Shown: positions 24,010 through 32,473 of the stretch, piece by piece
How the letters are laid out: each line of letters opens with the position of its first letter
Numbering within the stretch: position 1 is the first letter of the stretch
Assembly: GCF_013141825.1 (NCBI RefSeq)
Contig: NZ_RZNH01000043.1
Coordinates: forward strand, 1 to 48,444
DNA: 48,444 bases
Source: Marinifilum caeruleilacunae
Lineage (GTDB): Bacteria > Bacteroidota > Bacteroidia > Bacteroidales > Marinifilaceae
Direction: 5' to 3'
Notes under the pieces: generated by a model
Databases searched by the model: none
Seen by the model: only the letters and a program-made list of their open reading frames with translations
What the model was told of the DNA's origin: nothing
Program-made: the position numbers and the translations under genes

Positions 24010-25443
24010 ATGATAAAAAACCTAACCCACTATTTAATTGTTGCCATTGCGCTACTGTTTTTTGCCTGTGATTCAAAGGATCAGGAAAATGGCAAGTTAA
24101 GTCTTTTAATTGAAAGAGGTGACTTTGTGATTGCTTCTGGCATGATCAAAGACAAATTAGAAGATGAATTTCTTACCGAAACACAAAAAAGAGAATTTTT
24201 GCATCAACTGGATATGATGCGACGAATTGAAAGAGAATTCTCTCTTACCGAAGCAGATGTAATTGATCGTTTAAGTGAATATTTCGGAGATTCAACTACA
24301 GTTTATATGCCTAAATGGGAAGCAGATAAATCTTTGGAATATAGATTGATTAATGGTCAGAAGAGGTATTTCAAAAATGGCGTTTCCAATTTGTTTAGAG
24401 TGAGTCAATTCGCCAAGGCCAGAAAGGAAGAATTAAAAGGAGCGTATATCGATCCGCTAATTGCCTACTGTTTGGAACATACTACCGATTTGGTACAGCA
24501 TACAAATGGTGAAGGTGAACTAATCAATCCGGTAAATAACTTTTTCGATTACACCATAACGGTAAAAGCTGATGCTGTACCTGCAGGCGAAACCATTCGT
24601 TGTTGGATGCCATATCCGAAAGAAAATCATGCAAGGCAACAAAATGTGGAATTGATTTCGATTAATACTGAACATTATATCATTGCGCCCGATTCTTTGC
24701 AACAGCGCAGTATTTACACAGAAAAAGTTGCCCAAGCCGGCAAAGAAACCATCTTTAATGTCAAGTTTAAAACAACTTCGTTTGCCCAGGTTTTTTATCC
24801 TGAAAAGATGAACTTGAAAGCCTACGACAAAACCACTAAAGTCTATAAAGAGAATACAAAGGAGAGAGCTCCGCAGATTGTATTTACCGACCAGATTAAA
24901 AAATTGGCCGATGAGATTTGTGGTGAGGAAACTGATCCGTTTAAGCAGGTTGATTTGCTGTACAACTGGATCGATATCAATATTCCCTGGGCAAGTGCAC
25001 TGGAGTATGGAATCATGCCTCAAATTCCTGGTTATGTTTTAGATAATATGCATGGCGATTGTGGGATGCAAACCTTACTTTTTATGAGTATGGCGCGTTA
25101 CAGGGGAATTCCTGCCAAATGGCAGTCGGGGTTTATGTTGCATCCTGGCCTGGTAAATCTTCACGATTGGTGCGAGGTGTATTACGAAGGAATTGGTTGG
25201 GTACCGCTCGATCAATCATTCGAGATGCAAAAAAGTGAAAACGATTATGTACGTCATTTTTACAAAACTGGAATTGATGCTCATCGTTTGATTGTGAATG
25301 ACGATTTCTCAAGAGAATTTTATCCAAAGAAAGATTGGCCACGAAGCGAACCTATCGATTTTCAGCGTGGTGAGTTGGAATGGGAAGGTGGAAACCTGTA
25401 TTTCAGCGATTGGTCCTATAAAATGAAAGTTAGCTACGAGTAG
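24010..25443 (+). CDS. transglutaminase-like lipoprotein
   Basis: A 477-residue lipoprotein: lipobox LLFFAC with Cys20. The C-terminal half is a transglutaminase-like (papain-fold) domain with a complete triad: Cys351 in HGDCGMQ, His385 in LHDWCEVYY and Asp401 in VPLDQS. The part before it is an extended N-terminal region with beta segments (INPVNNFFDYTITVKADAVPAGETIRCWMPYP) typical of Bacteroidota members. Such domains act as cysteine peptidases or amidases in bacteria rather than crosslinkers. Co-operonic with a GHL10 glycosidase (one base gap), so it may cut peptides from cell-wall material; this is inference. Confidence 0.87.
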   Translation: MIKNLTHYLIVAIALLFFACDSKDQENGKLSLLIERGDFVIASGMIKDKLEDEFLTETQKREFLHQLDMMRRIEREFSLTEADVIDRLSEYFGDSTTVYMPKWEADKSLEYRLINGQKRYFKNGVSNLFRVSQFAKARKEELKGAYIDPLIAYCLEHTTDLVQHTNGEGELINPVNNFFDYTITVKADAVPAGETIRCWMPYPKENHARQQNVELISINTEHYIIAPDSLQQRSIYTEKVAQAGKETIFNVKFKTTSFAQVFYPEKMNLKAYDKTTKVYKENTKERAPQIVFTDQIKKLADEICGEETDPFKQVDLLYNWIDINIPWASALEYGIMPQIPGYVLDNMHGDCGMQTLLFMSMARYRGIPAKWQSGFMLHPGLVNLHDWCEVYYEGIGWVPLDQSFEMQKSENDYVRHFYKTGIDAHRLIVNDDFSREFYPKKDWPRSEPIDFQRGELEWEGGNLYFSDWSYKMKVSYE

Positions 25444-25444
25444 T

Positions 25445-26908
25445 ATGAAAAGAATAGTATTAGTAAGCATATTACTCATCATGGCAGTTGGGGTATTTGC
25501 GGAAAAGAAATCGCCCAAAAGGGAAATGCGTGCGGTTTGGATTGCAACGGTTGATAATATCGACTGGCCATCAAAACCGGGTTTAAGTGTTGAGGAGCAA
25601 AAGAAGGAGTTGATTACGCATTTGGATCAGCACAAAAAAAATGGAATGAATACGGTAATTTTCCAGGTTCGTCCTGCTACCGATGCATTCTACAAATCGG
25701 CTTACGAGCCTTGGTCGCAGTGGTTAACAGGTGAACAGGGCAAAGCTCCTGATCCAATCTACGATCCATTGCAATTTGCAGTTGAAGAGTGCCACAAAAG
25801 AGCCATGGAACTGCATGCATGGATGAATCCTTACCGAGCTGTGTTTTTGTACAAGAATGCCAAGACCGATCCCAATCATATTAGCAATACAAGACCAGAA
25901 TTATTTCTGACCTACGGAAAGCACAAATATTTTAATCCCGGATTGCCGGAAACAAGAGATTATGTGTCGAAAATTGTAGGGGATGTTGTGCGCAGGTACG
26001 ATATTGATGCCATCCATTTCGACGATTATTTCTATCCATATAAAATAGAGGGTGAAGCTTTCCCCGATTCTGAAAGCTTTGAGAAACATGGGGGAAAGTT
26101 TTATCCAAATCAGGTTGACGATTGGAGAAGGGAAAATGTAAACCTGGTGATCAAGCAAATTAATGATACCATAAAATCGATTAAGCCCTGGATGCCTTTC
26201 GGGATTTCACCATTCGGAGTGTGGAGAAATAAGAGTATGGACAAAAAAGGATCCAGAACTCAGGCCGGTCAAACCAATTACGACGATTTGTATGCTGATG
26301 TTTTATTGTGGTTGAAGAAAGATTGGATTGATTATGTAGCTCCACAAATTTATTGGCACAGGGGTAAAAAAGTAGCCAACTATAAAGTTATTGCAAAGTG
26401 GTGGAACAAGAATTCCTATGGTAAACCATGTTACATTGGACAAGGTGCCTACCGATTGAATCCCGAATCGAGCATTAAAGCATGGCATAGTGCCGATGAA
26501 ATTGTTCAGCAAATTAAACTAAACCGTAGGTTAAAAGCTGTTGATGGAAGCATGTTCTTTTCTGCGAAAAATTTTGTTGAGAACAGGCTTGGGATTAACG
26601 AAGCACTTTCACTAGAAGTGTATAAAGTTCCGGCTTTGCACATTCAGAATGCGCTATTTAAAGGAATGGTTCCTGCCAGTCCTGAATTAAAAAAGAAAGG
26701 TTCCAAACTTGAATGGACAAAGCAGGAAGCTGCTACTTACTATGTAGTCTATAAAAAAGAGAAAAAATCACACAAGAAAGTATTTTGTATTACAAGTTTC
26801 TGTGAATTGGATCTAAATGCGAAAGAAAATGGTGGTGAATATTCTGTGGCTGCAGTAAACAGAGGTCATGTAGAGAGTGTGGAAAGTAACAGGATAAAGA
26901 TAAAGTAG
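25445..26908 (+). CDS. GHL10/DUF187 glycosidase, DigH-like
   Basis: A 487-residue secreted protein with a short signal peptide (IVLVSILLIMAVGVFA). Residues about 25-390 form a glycosyl-hydrolase-like TIM barrel of the GHL10 (DUF187) family: REMRAVWIATVDNIDWPSKPG, NTVIFQVRPATDAFYKSAYEPWSQWLTG, ELHAWMNPYR, and DIDAIHFDDYFYPY, whose Asp residues are active-site candidates. The C-terminus (about 410-487) is an Fn3-like domain. E. coli DigH of this group hydrolyses denuded peptidoglycan glycans, so this enzyme likely makes glycan fragments for NamZ and AmpG. Begins one base after the transglutaminase stop. Confidence 0.9.
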   Translation: MKRIVLVSILLIMAVGVFAEKKSPKREMRAVWIATVDNIDWPSKPGLSVEEQKKELITHLDQHKKNGMNTVIFQVRPATDAFYKSAYEPWSQWLTGEQGKAPDPIYDPLQFAVEECHKRAMELHAWMNPYRAVFLYKNAKTDPNHISNTRPELFLTYGKHKYFNPGLPETRDYVSKIVGDVVRRYDIDAIHFDDYFYPYKIEGEAFPDSESFEKHGGKFYPNQVDDWRRENVNLVIKQINDTIKSIKPWMPFGISPFGVWRNKSMDKKGSRTQAGQTNYDDLYADVLLWLKKDWIDYVAPQIYWHRGKKVANYKVIAKWWNKNSYGKPCYIGQGAYRLNPESSIKAWHSADEIVQQIKLNRRLKAVDGSMFFSAKNFVENRLGINEALSLEVYKVPALHIQNALFKGMVPASPELKKKGSKLEWTKQEAATYYVVYKKEKKSHKKVFCITSFCELDLNAKENGGEYSVAAVNRGHVESVESNRIKIK

Positions 26909-27008
26909 TTGCTTTTCTGGAATTAGATTATTTAAAGATGTTTACTTGTATTACAAATATGTGTTTTTAAACATGTGTGTGTTACCCAATAAATTAACTG
27001 ATCTGTTT

Positions 27009-27016
27009 TAAATTTG
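27009..27016 (+). promoter_or_regulatory. promoter of the NlpC-epimerase-SusCD operon, -7 box
   Basis: TAAATTTG is a full TAnnTTTG match 42 bases before the start codon. No clear -33 TTTG is visible, which is common for regulated promoters. The 18-bp operator candidate starts eight bases downstream. Confidence 0.5.
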
Positions 27017-27024
27017 GGATCATG

Positions 27025-27042
27025 TAACATGTAATACCAATT
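27025..27042. promoter_or_regulatory. second copy of the 18-bp operator candidate
   Basis: TAACATGTAATACCAATT, identical to 7193-7210. It lies just after the predicted transcription start and 16 bases before the NlpC/P60 start codon, a classic repressor position. Confidence 0.55.
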
Positions 27043-27058
27043 AGAGAAGAGAATAAAA

Positions 27059-28234
27059 ATGAAATATACTTATTATATACTGTTGATTTTTATTGCATTT
27101 GCTTGTAGCAATGATAAGAATGTATTGCAGAAAGCAGAGCAGATATCACAGAAAGTGGGTAATGATTTTGCGCCAGATAGTAGAGAGGCAATTTATACTA
27201 CAAATTTTACTGTAGCTACTAATGGTAATCTGGTGGTTAGTGGAGAAACATCTTTGCCGAAAGCTAAGTTAGCGTTGTTTTCAAATTTGGAAGGATTAAA
27301 AATTCATTTGGTAGATAGTTTGGTTGTACTTCCAGCAAAAAAAATGGGTGATAAGGTTTGGGGATTGATAAATTTAAGTGTTGTAAACCTTAGGTCTCAT
27401 CCAAAGCATTCGGCAGAGCTTGTTTCGCAAGCTATCATGGGAACTCCAGTTAAAGTTTTAAATCAAAAAGGATCCTGGTACCAGGTGCAAACGCCAGACA
27501 AATACATTGCCTGGGTCGATCAGGCAGCAGTAAATCTTCGCAACAAGACCGAAATGGATCTTTGGAGAAATTCAAAACGTATTGTTTTTCTTCCGGATTT
27601 TAAGATTGCCAGGGGCGAAGATGGAAAACAAACTGTTACCGATTTGGTGGCAGGATCGATTTTACAAGTCGAGAAGGAAGAGAAAACTTTTTATAAGCTG
27701 ATATTACCTGATTTGAGAAAGGTTAAAGTGGAGAAATCTTTTTGTAAGGATTTTGACCTGTGGAAATCGACTCAAATTGAAGATGCTGCAATTTTAACCG
27801 CTACCGCAAGAGAGTTTATGGGACGACCATATTTATGGGGCGGAACATCATCAAAGGGTGTTGATTGTAGTGGTTTTGTGAAGTCGGTTTATTTTATGAA
27901 TGGAATTATACTAGCGCGTGATGCTTCATTGCAGTTTCTTCATGGAGACACCATTTCTCCTGAACAAGGGTTTACTAAGTTAGTAGAAGGAGATTTGGTG
28001 TTTTTCGGAAGAAAAGCAAGTGAAAACAAAACTCAGAAAGTAACACACGTTGGAATGTATATAAAGGATGGCGAGTTTATTCATTCTTCAGGTCGGGTAA
28101 AACTAAATAGTTTCGACCCAAAAGCAGAAAACTATAGCGATTACAGAACTGTAAGTTGGTTAGGTGGCCGCAGAGTACTAACCCGTATTGGGGAAGAAGG
28201 AATGATTAAAGTTTCTGAACATCCTTGGTATTAA
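27059..28234 (+). CDS. NlpC/P60 lipoprotein with SH3b domain, gamma-D-glutamyl-diamino acid endopeptidase-like
   Basis: A 391-residue lipoprotein (lipobox IAFAC, Cys16). Residues about 100-165 are a bacterial SH3 domain (LSVVNLRSHPKHSAELVSQ, then WYQVQTPDKYIAWVDQ), and a second, weaker one may follow. The C-terminal NlpC/P60 domain has Cys270 in GVDCSGF, His330 in THVGMY and His342 in FIHSSG. The architecture resembles YkfC, which cuts the gamma-D-Glu to diaminopimelate bond of free stem peptides and releases L-Ala-D-Glu. The next gene encodes an epimerase for that dipeptide, which supports this specificity. Confidence 0.9.
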   Translation: MKYTYYILLIFIAFACSNDKNVLQKAEQISQKVGNDFAPDSREAIYTTNFTVATNGNLVVSGETSLPKAKLALFSNLEGLKIHLVDSLVVLPAKKMGDKVWGLINLSVVNLRSHPKHSAELVSQAIMGTPVKVLNQKGSWYQVQTPDKYIAWVDQAAVNLRNKTEMDLWRNSKRIVFLPDFKIARGEDGKQTVTDLVAGSILQVEKEEKTFYKLILPDLRKVKVEKSFCKDFDLWKSTQIEDAAILTATAREFMGRPYLWGGTSSKGVDCSGFVKSVYFMNGIILARDASLQFLHGDTISPEQGFTKLVEGDLVFFGRKASENKTQKVTHVGMYIKDGEFIHSSGRVKLNSFDPKAENYSDYRTVSWLGGRRVLTRIGEEGMIKVSEHPWY

Positions 28235-28247
28235 GATTTAAGTAAGA

Positions 28248-29390
28248 ATGACAATAGATAGAAGAAAATTCCTGGGGAATAGTGGTTTGTTGGCGGGAGC
28301 AGCTTGTTTGCTTCCTCTGATTAGTGGTTGTGAAGGCCAAAAAGGAAAACCGGAATCAACCTATACCGGATCTGGTCTAAAATTGAGTTTCGAACCTTAC
28401 GATCTGCAATTAAAGCATGTCTTTACAATTGCATCTTTTTCGAGAACCACTACACCGGTAATGTTGGTGAAGATTGAGTGGGGAGGATTTGTTGGTTATG
28501 GAGAAGCTTCCATGCCGCCATACCTTGGCGAGTCTCATAAAACGGCTGCTAAATTTTTAAGTTCCCTGAAATTGGATCAGTTTACCGACCCTTTTAGATT
28601 GAACGAAATTTTGTCATATGTAGATGGTGTTGCCGAAGGAAATTGTGCGGCCAAAGCATCGGTTGATATTGCTTTACACGATTTGATTGGAAAGATTGTG
28701 GAGAAGCCTTGGTACCAGATATGGGGATACAACCAGGAAGATACACCGGTAACCACTTTTACAATTGGAATTGATAAGCCAGAAGTTGTAAAGGAAAAGG
28801 TGATTGAAGCATCGCCTTATAAAATGTTGAAGGTGAAAATTGGTCGTGGAAGCGATGAAGAAATGATCAATACCATTAGAAAGGTTACTGATATTCCTTT
28901 GTGTGTAGATGTAAACCAGGGGTGGAAGGACAAGCAGGAAGCACTGGATAAAATTCACTGGTTAAAAGAACAGGGAGTTGTGTTTGTTGAGCAACCGATG
29001 GACAAGTACGATTTAGATACAATGGCCTGGTTAACTCAGCATAGTCCGCTACCAACAATTGCCGATGAAGGAATTCAACGACTAGCTGATGTTCCGAAGC
29101 TAAAGGGAGCATATTCAGGAATCAATATCAAACTAATGAAATGTACTGGTTTGCGCGAAGCACATAAAATGCTGAATGTTGCCAGGGCTTTAGATATGAA
29201 AGTCATGATTGGCTGTATGACAGAAACTTCTTGTGGAGTGAGTGCAGCTTCTCAATTATCGCCTATGGTCGATTGGGCCGATTTGGATGGAAACTTGTTA
29301 ATTTCTAACGATCCATATAAAGGAGTAACAGTTCAGGATGGTAAGGTATTGCTCCCAAGTCGTCCTGGAATAGGAATAATTAAATTGTAA
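28248..29390 (+). CDS. L-Ala-D/L-Glu (dipeptide) epimerase with Tat-type lipoprotein signal
   Basis: A 380-residue member of the enolase superfamily. Catalytic residues: Lys195 and Lys197 in LKVKIG, metal ligands Asp221 (VDVNQGW), Glu248 (VEQP) and Asp273 (IADEG), and Lys295 in INIKLMK. It would turn L-Ala-D-Glu from peptidoglycan into L-Ala-L-Glu, which common peptidases can split. Unlike the cytosolic E. coli YcjG, the N-terminus reads DRRKFLGNSGLLAGAACLL followed by LISGC, a twin-arginine motif plus a lipobox (Cys28), so it should be folded in the cytosol and then exported as a lipoprotein. It lies 13 bases after the NlpC/P60 gene and 34 before susC. Confidence 0.92.
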   Translation: MTIDRRKFLGNSGLLAGAACLLPLISGCEGQKGKPESTYTGSGLKLSFEPYDLQLKHVFTIASFSRTTTPVMLVKIEWGGFVGYGEASMPPYLGESHKTAAKFLSSLKLDQFTDPFRLNEILSYVDGVAEGNCAAKASVDIALHDLIGKIVEKPWYQIWGYNQEDTPVTTFTIGIDKPEVVKEKVIEASPYKMLKVKIGRGSDEEMINTIRKVTDIPLCVDVNQGWKDKQEALDKIHWLKEQGVVFVEQPMDKYDLDTMAWLTQHSPLPTIADEGIQRLADVPKLKGAYSGINIKLMKCTGLREAHKMLNVARALDMKVMIGCMTETSCGVSAASQLSPMVDWADLDGNLLISNDPYKGVTVQDGKVLLPSRPGIGIIKL

Positions 29391-29424
29391 CTAAAGATAA
29401 ATTTGCTAATCTAAATTTAACACT

Positions 29425-32400
29425 ATGAGAAAAATTGCATGCTTAGCGTTAATTATGCTACTTGGCTGGCAAGTATCCTGGGCACAGGATGCGTTGGTTA
29501 AAGGTGTAGTTACCGGTGCAGAAGACGGGCTTACTATCCCGGGTGTTTCGGTTGTAGAAAAAGGTACAACCAACGGAACAACTACTGATTTTGATGGTAA
29601 GTATCAAATCAATGTTGGAACTGATGCGGTATTGGTATTCAGTTATATTGGAATGAAAACGTTTGAGGTAGCAGTAGGTACCCAAACTGAAATTAATGTA
29701 AAACTAGAAGCCGACAATGTAGCAATGGATGAAGTTGTAGTTGTAGGTTATGGTGTTCAGAAAAAGAGTGATGTAACTGGTGCAGTTGCTTCTGTTGATT
29801 TTGAAGATTTGGAGTCACAACCAATTAACTCTGTAAATGATGCAATCAAAGGTAGAATTGCAGGGGTTCAGGTGATGTCGAACAGTGGATCTCCAGGGGG
29901 ATCAATTTCTATTCGTGTTCGCGGTATTGGTTCGGTTAATAATTCAGACCCTTTGTATGTAGTTGATGGTGTGCCCACATCAGATATTAACTTTTTAAAT
30001 CCTAACGATATTGCATCTGTTGAGGTGTTGAAAGATGCTTCTTCATCTGCAATTTATGGATCCAGAGGTGCGAATGGAGTAGTTCTTGTTACTACTAAAA
30101 GTGGAAAAACAAATACATCTCCAAGAGTCGAAGTTGATGCTTATTATGGCGTTAAGGAGGTATTGAACAATTGGGAAACTACATCGGGTTCAGAATGGTA
30201 TGCTATTCAGGAAGAAATGAATAAAACCAGAACATCACCTATTGATTTATCGCAGGTTGACCCTGCCGTAAATACGGATTGGTTTGATGAAATTACTCGC
30301 TCCGCAACCGTTCAGGATTATAATGTAAGCGTTTCAGGAGGTAGTGATAAGCTAACATATATTATGGGTGCTGGGTTCTATGATGAAGAAGGGACAGTTT
30401 ATGGTTCCGACTATGAAAGAATCAATGCACGTTTAAAAACAGATTATCAGGCAAAGGATTATTTAAAGATAGGAACCAATATAAATATTCAAAGTAATAA
30501 ACGTCATTCAATTACGGAAGGAAGTTATCATACTGGTACCATAAATACTGCGATCAAATTAGAGCCAGTTGTTCCTGTTTGGAAAAATGAAGCAGAAGGA
30601 ATATATGATTATTCAAAGTTTACAGATTACCCAAATCCGGTTGCTCAAATTGAATATGATAATTATAGAACTGAACAGTTTAGATTGTTAGGTAATGTAT
30701 ATGCTGAGCTTGAAATTATTAAAGATTTAAAATTTAAAACAAGCTATGGTTTAAATAGAACCGTTACTGATACTTATAACTTTACGCCAATTTATTACGT
30801 GAATAATAATCAGCGTAATGATATTAATAATGTGTACAGAGGATATAGTAAATCAGTATATCAAACCTGGGAAAATACATTATCATATCATAAAACCATT
30901 GAGAAGCATGATATTGTAGCACTTGCTGGTTTTACCAAAGAAAAGAGCCGTTCTGAATGGATGTCGGGAAGTAAGAATAATATCCCAAATGAAGATGAAG
31001 CTCTTTGGTATTTAGATTCAGGTGCTGATGGTGATCTGGCTTCAGGTTCTGCTTCAGAATATACCCTAATGTCTTATTTAGGTCGTGTAAATTATGCATA
31101 TGATAATAAATATCTGTTGACTGCAAGTTTCCGTGCAGATGGTTCTTCAAGATTTTCAGATGGCAATCGTTGGGGATATTTCCCATCGGTAGCAGTAGGA
31201 TGGAAAATGTCAGAAGAAGATTTCCTAAAAGATATTGAATGGTTGTCCATATTGAAACTTCGTGGTGGTTGGGGACAAATTGGTAACCAAAATATTGGTA
31301 CATACCCATATCAAACTACCATGGATGGAAATTCACAGTATCGATATATTTTTGGAGTAAACGAGGATGTTTATCAGGGTTATGTGGTGAATGCCATGAA
31401 AGATGAAAATATTCAATGGGAAACTGTTGAGTCTTTGAATATTGGTTTTGATGCTGCTTTGTTTGATGCTAGGTTGGAAGTTTCATTTGACTGGTTTGAT
31501 AAAGACACAAAAGATATGTTATTAAGTATTCCAATTCCTTATTATTATGGATACGAAAGTGGTCCTACAGTAAATGTTGGGGAAGCGAATAATAAAGGTG
31601 TTGAAATGTCTTTTAACTGGAGAGATCAAATAGGATCTGATTTTAGCTATAGCATTGGTTTGAATGTATCAACCTATAAAAATGAAATGGTTAGCCTTGG
31701 ATCAGGAGAGCCAATTACAGGTGGATCATATTATTTGGGTAGCGCAACACGCACCGAAGAAGGAGAAGCGATTGGTTACTTCTATGGTTATAAAACAGAT
31801 GGAGTTTTTCAAAATCAGGCAGAAATTGATGCTCATGCTATTCAACAAGGTGGTGATAACTCAGGATTGCAACCTGGAGATATGAAATTTGTTGATGTAA
31901 ATGGCGATGGTACAATTAATGGTGATGATAGAACTAAAATTGGCGATCCAAATCCTGATTTTACATATGGGATAAACCTTGGGGCTCAATATAAGAATTG
32001 GGAAGTCAGCGCATTCTTCCAAGGATCAAAAGGAAACGATGTATTTAACGCCATGAAAACACATTTGTACAAGTTTGATGAAACGAATAAACATAAAGAT
32101 ATGTTAAATTCGTGGACGCCAACGAATACCAATACAAATATGCCAAGATTATCTGGTTATGATGTAAATGATACCAATCGTACTTCTGATAGATTTGTTG
32201 AAGATGGTTCATACATGCGTTTGAAAAACTTAATGGTAGCATATAATTTCCCAAAACGATTGTTAGATAAAGTGAAACTTACTTCAGCTAAATTATATTT
32301 CTCGGGTCAAAACTTATGGACGATCACAGATTATTCTGGTGCGGACCCTGAAATTGGACAAGTTTCTTCTACCAATTATTTGAGTCGTGGTGTAGATATT

Positions 32401-32454
32401 GGTACTTATCCACAGGCTAAAACTTATGTAGTAGGTGTTAAACTAGGCTTCTAG
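29425..32454 (+). CDS. SusC-like TonB-dependent outer-membrane transporter
   Basis: A 1009-residue outer-membrane receptor. Signal peptide MRKIACLALIMLLGWQVSWAQ, then a carboxypeptidase-D regulatory-like domain (about 24-100: VKGVVTGAEDGLTIPGVSVVEKGT, DGKYQINV, FSYIGMKT), a SusC-type plug (DEVVVVGYGVQKKSDVTGAV to NGVVLVTTKSGK) and a 22-strand barrel ending TYVVGVKLGF. It pairs with the SusD gene 19 bases downstream. Neighbours that act on stem peptides suggest that this pair takes up muropeptides or di-/tripeptides, not polysaccharide. The relatively short length (1009) is within the range of peptide-type SusC proteins, but the cargo is inferred from context. Confidence 0.95.
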   Translation: MRKIACLALIMLLGWQVSWAQDALVKGVVTGAEDGLTIPGVSVVEKGTTNGTTTDFDGKYQINVGTDAVLVFSYIGMKTFEVAVGTQTEINVKLEADNVAMDEVVVVGYGVQKKSDVTGAVASVDFEDLESQPINSVNDAIKGRIAGVQVMSNSGSPGGSISIRVRGIGSVNNSDPLYVVDGVPTSDINFLNPNDIASVEVLKDASSSAIYGSRGANGVVLVTTKSGKTNTSPRVEVDAYYGVKEVLNNWETTSGSEWYAIQEEMNKTRTSPIDLSQVDPAVNTDWFDEITRSATVQDYNVSVSGGSDKLTYIMGAGFYDEEGTVYGSDYERINARLKTDYQAKDYLKIGTNINIQSNKRHSITEGSYHTGTINTAIKLEPVVPVWKNEAEGIYDYSKFTDYPNPVAQIEYDNYRTEQFRLLGNVYAELEIIKDLKFKTSYGLNRTVTDTYNFTPIYYVNNNQRNDINNVYRGYSKSVYQTWENTLSYHKTIEKHDIVALAGFTKEKSRSEWMSGSKNNIPNEDEALWYLDSGADGDLASGSASEYTLMSYLGRVNYAYDNKYLLTASFRADGSSRFSDGNRWGYFPSVAVGWKMSEEDFLKDIEWLSILKLRGGWGQIGNQNIGTYPYQTTMDGNSQYRYIFGVNEDVYQGYVVNAMKDENIQWETVESLNIGFDAALFDARLEVSFDWFDKDTKDMLLSIPIPYYYGYESGPTVNVGEANNKGVEMSFNWRDQIGSDFSYSIGLNVSTYKNEMVSLGSGEPITGGSYYLGSATRTEEGEAIGYFYGYKTDGVFQNQAEIDAHAIQQGGDNSGLQPGDMKFVDVNGDGTINGDDRTKIGDPNPDFTYGINLGAQYKNWEVSAFFQGSKGNDVFNAMKTHLYKFDETNKHKDMLNSWTPTNTNTNMPRLSGYDVNDTNRTSDRFVEDGSYMRLKNLMVAYNFPKRLLDKVKLTSAKLYFSGQNLWTITDYSGADPEIGQVSSTNYLSRGVDIGTYPQAKTYVVGVKLGF

Positions 32455-32473
32455 TCTGCAAAATTTGAATAGA

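Noticed and set aside
24520-25023. 167-residue minus-strand frame within the transglutaminase gene
   Set aside because: Reverse shadow of a gene with a full catalytic triad; no independent start signal or motif.
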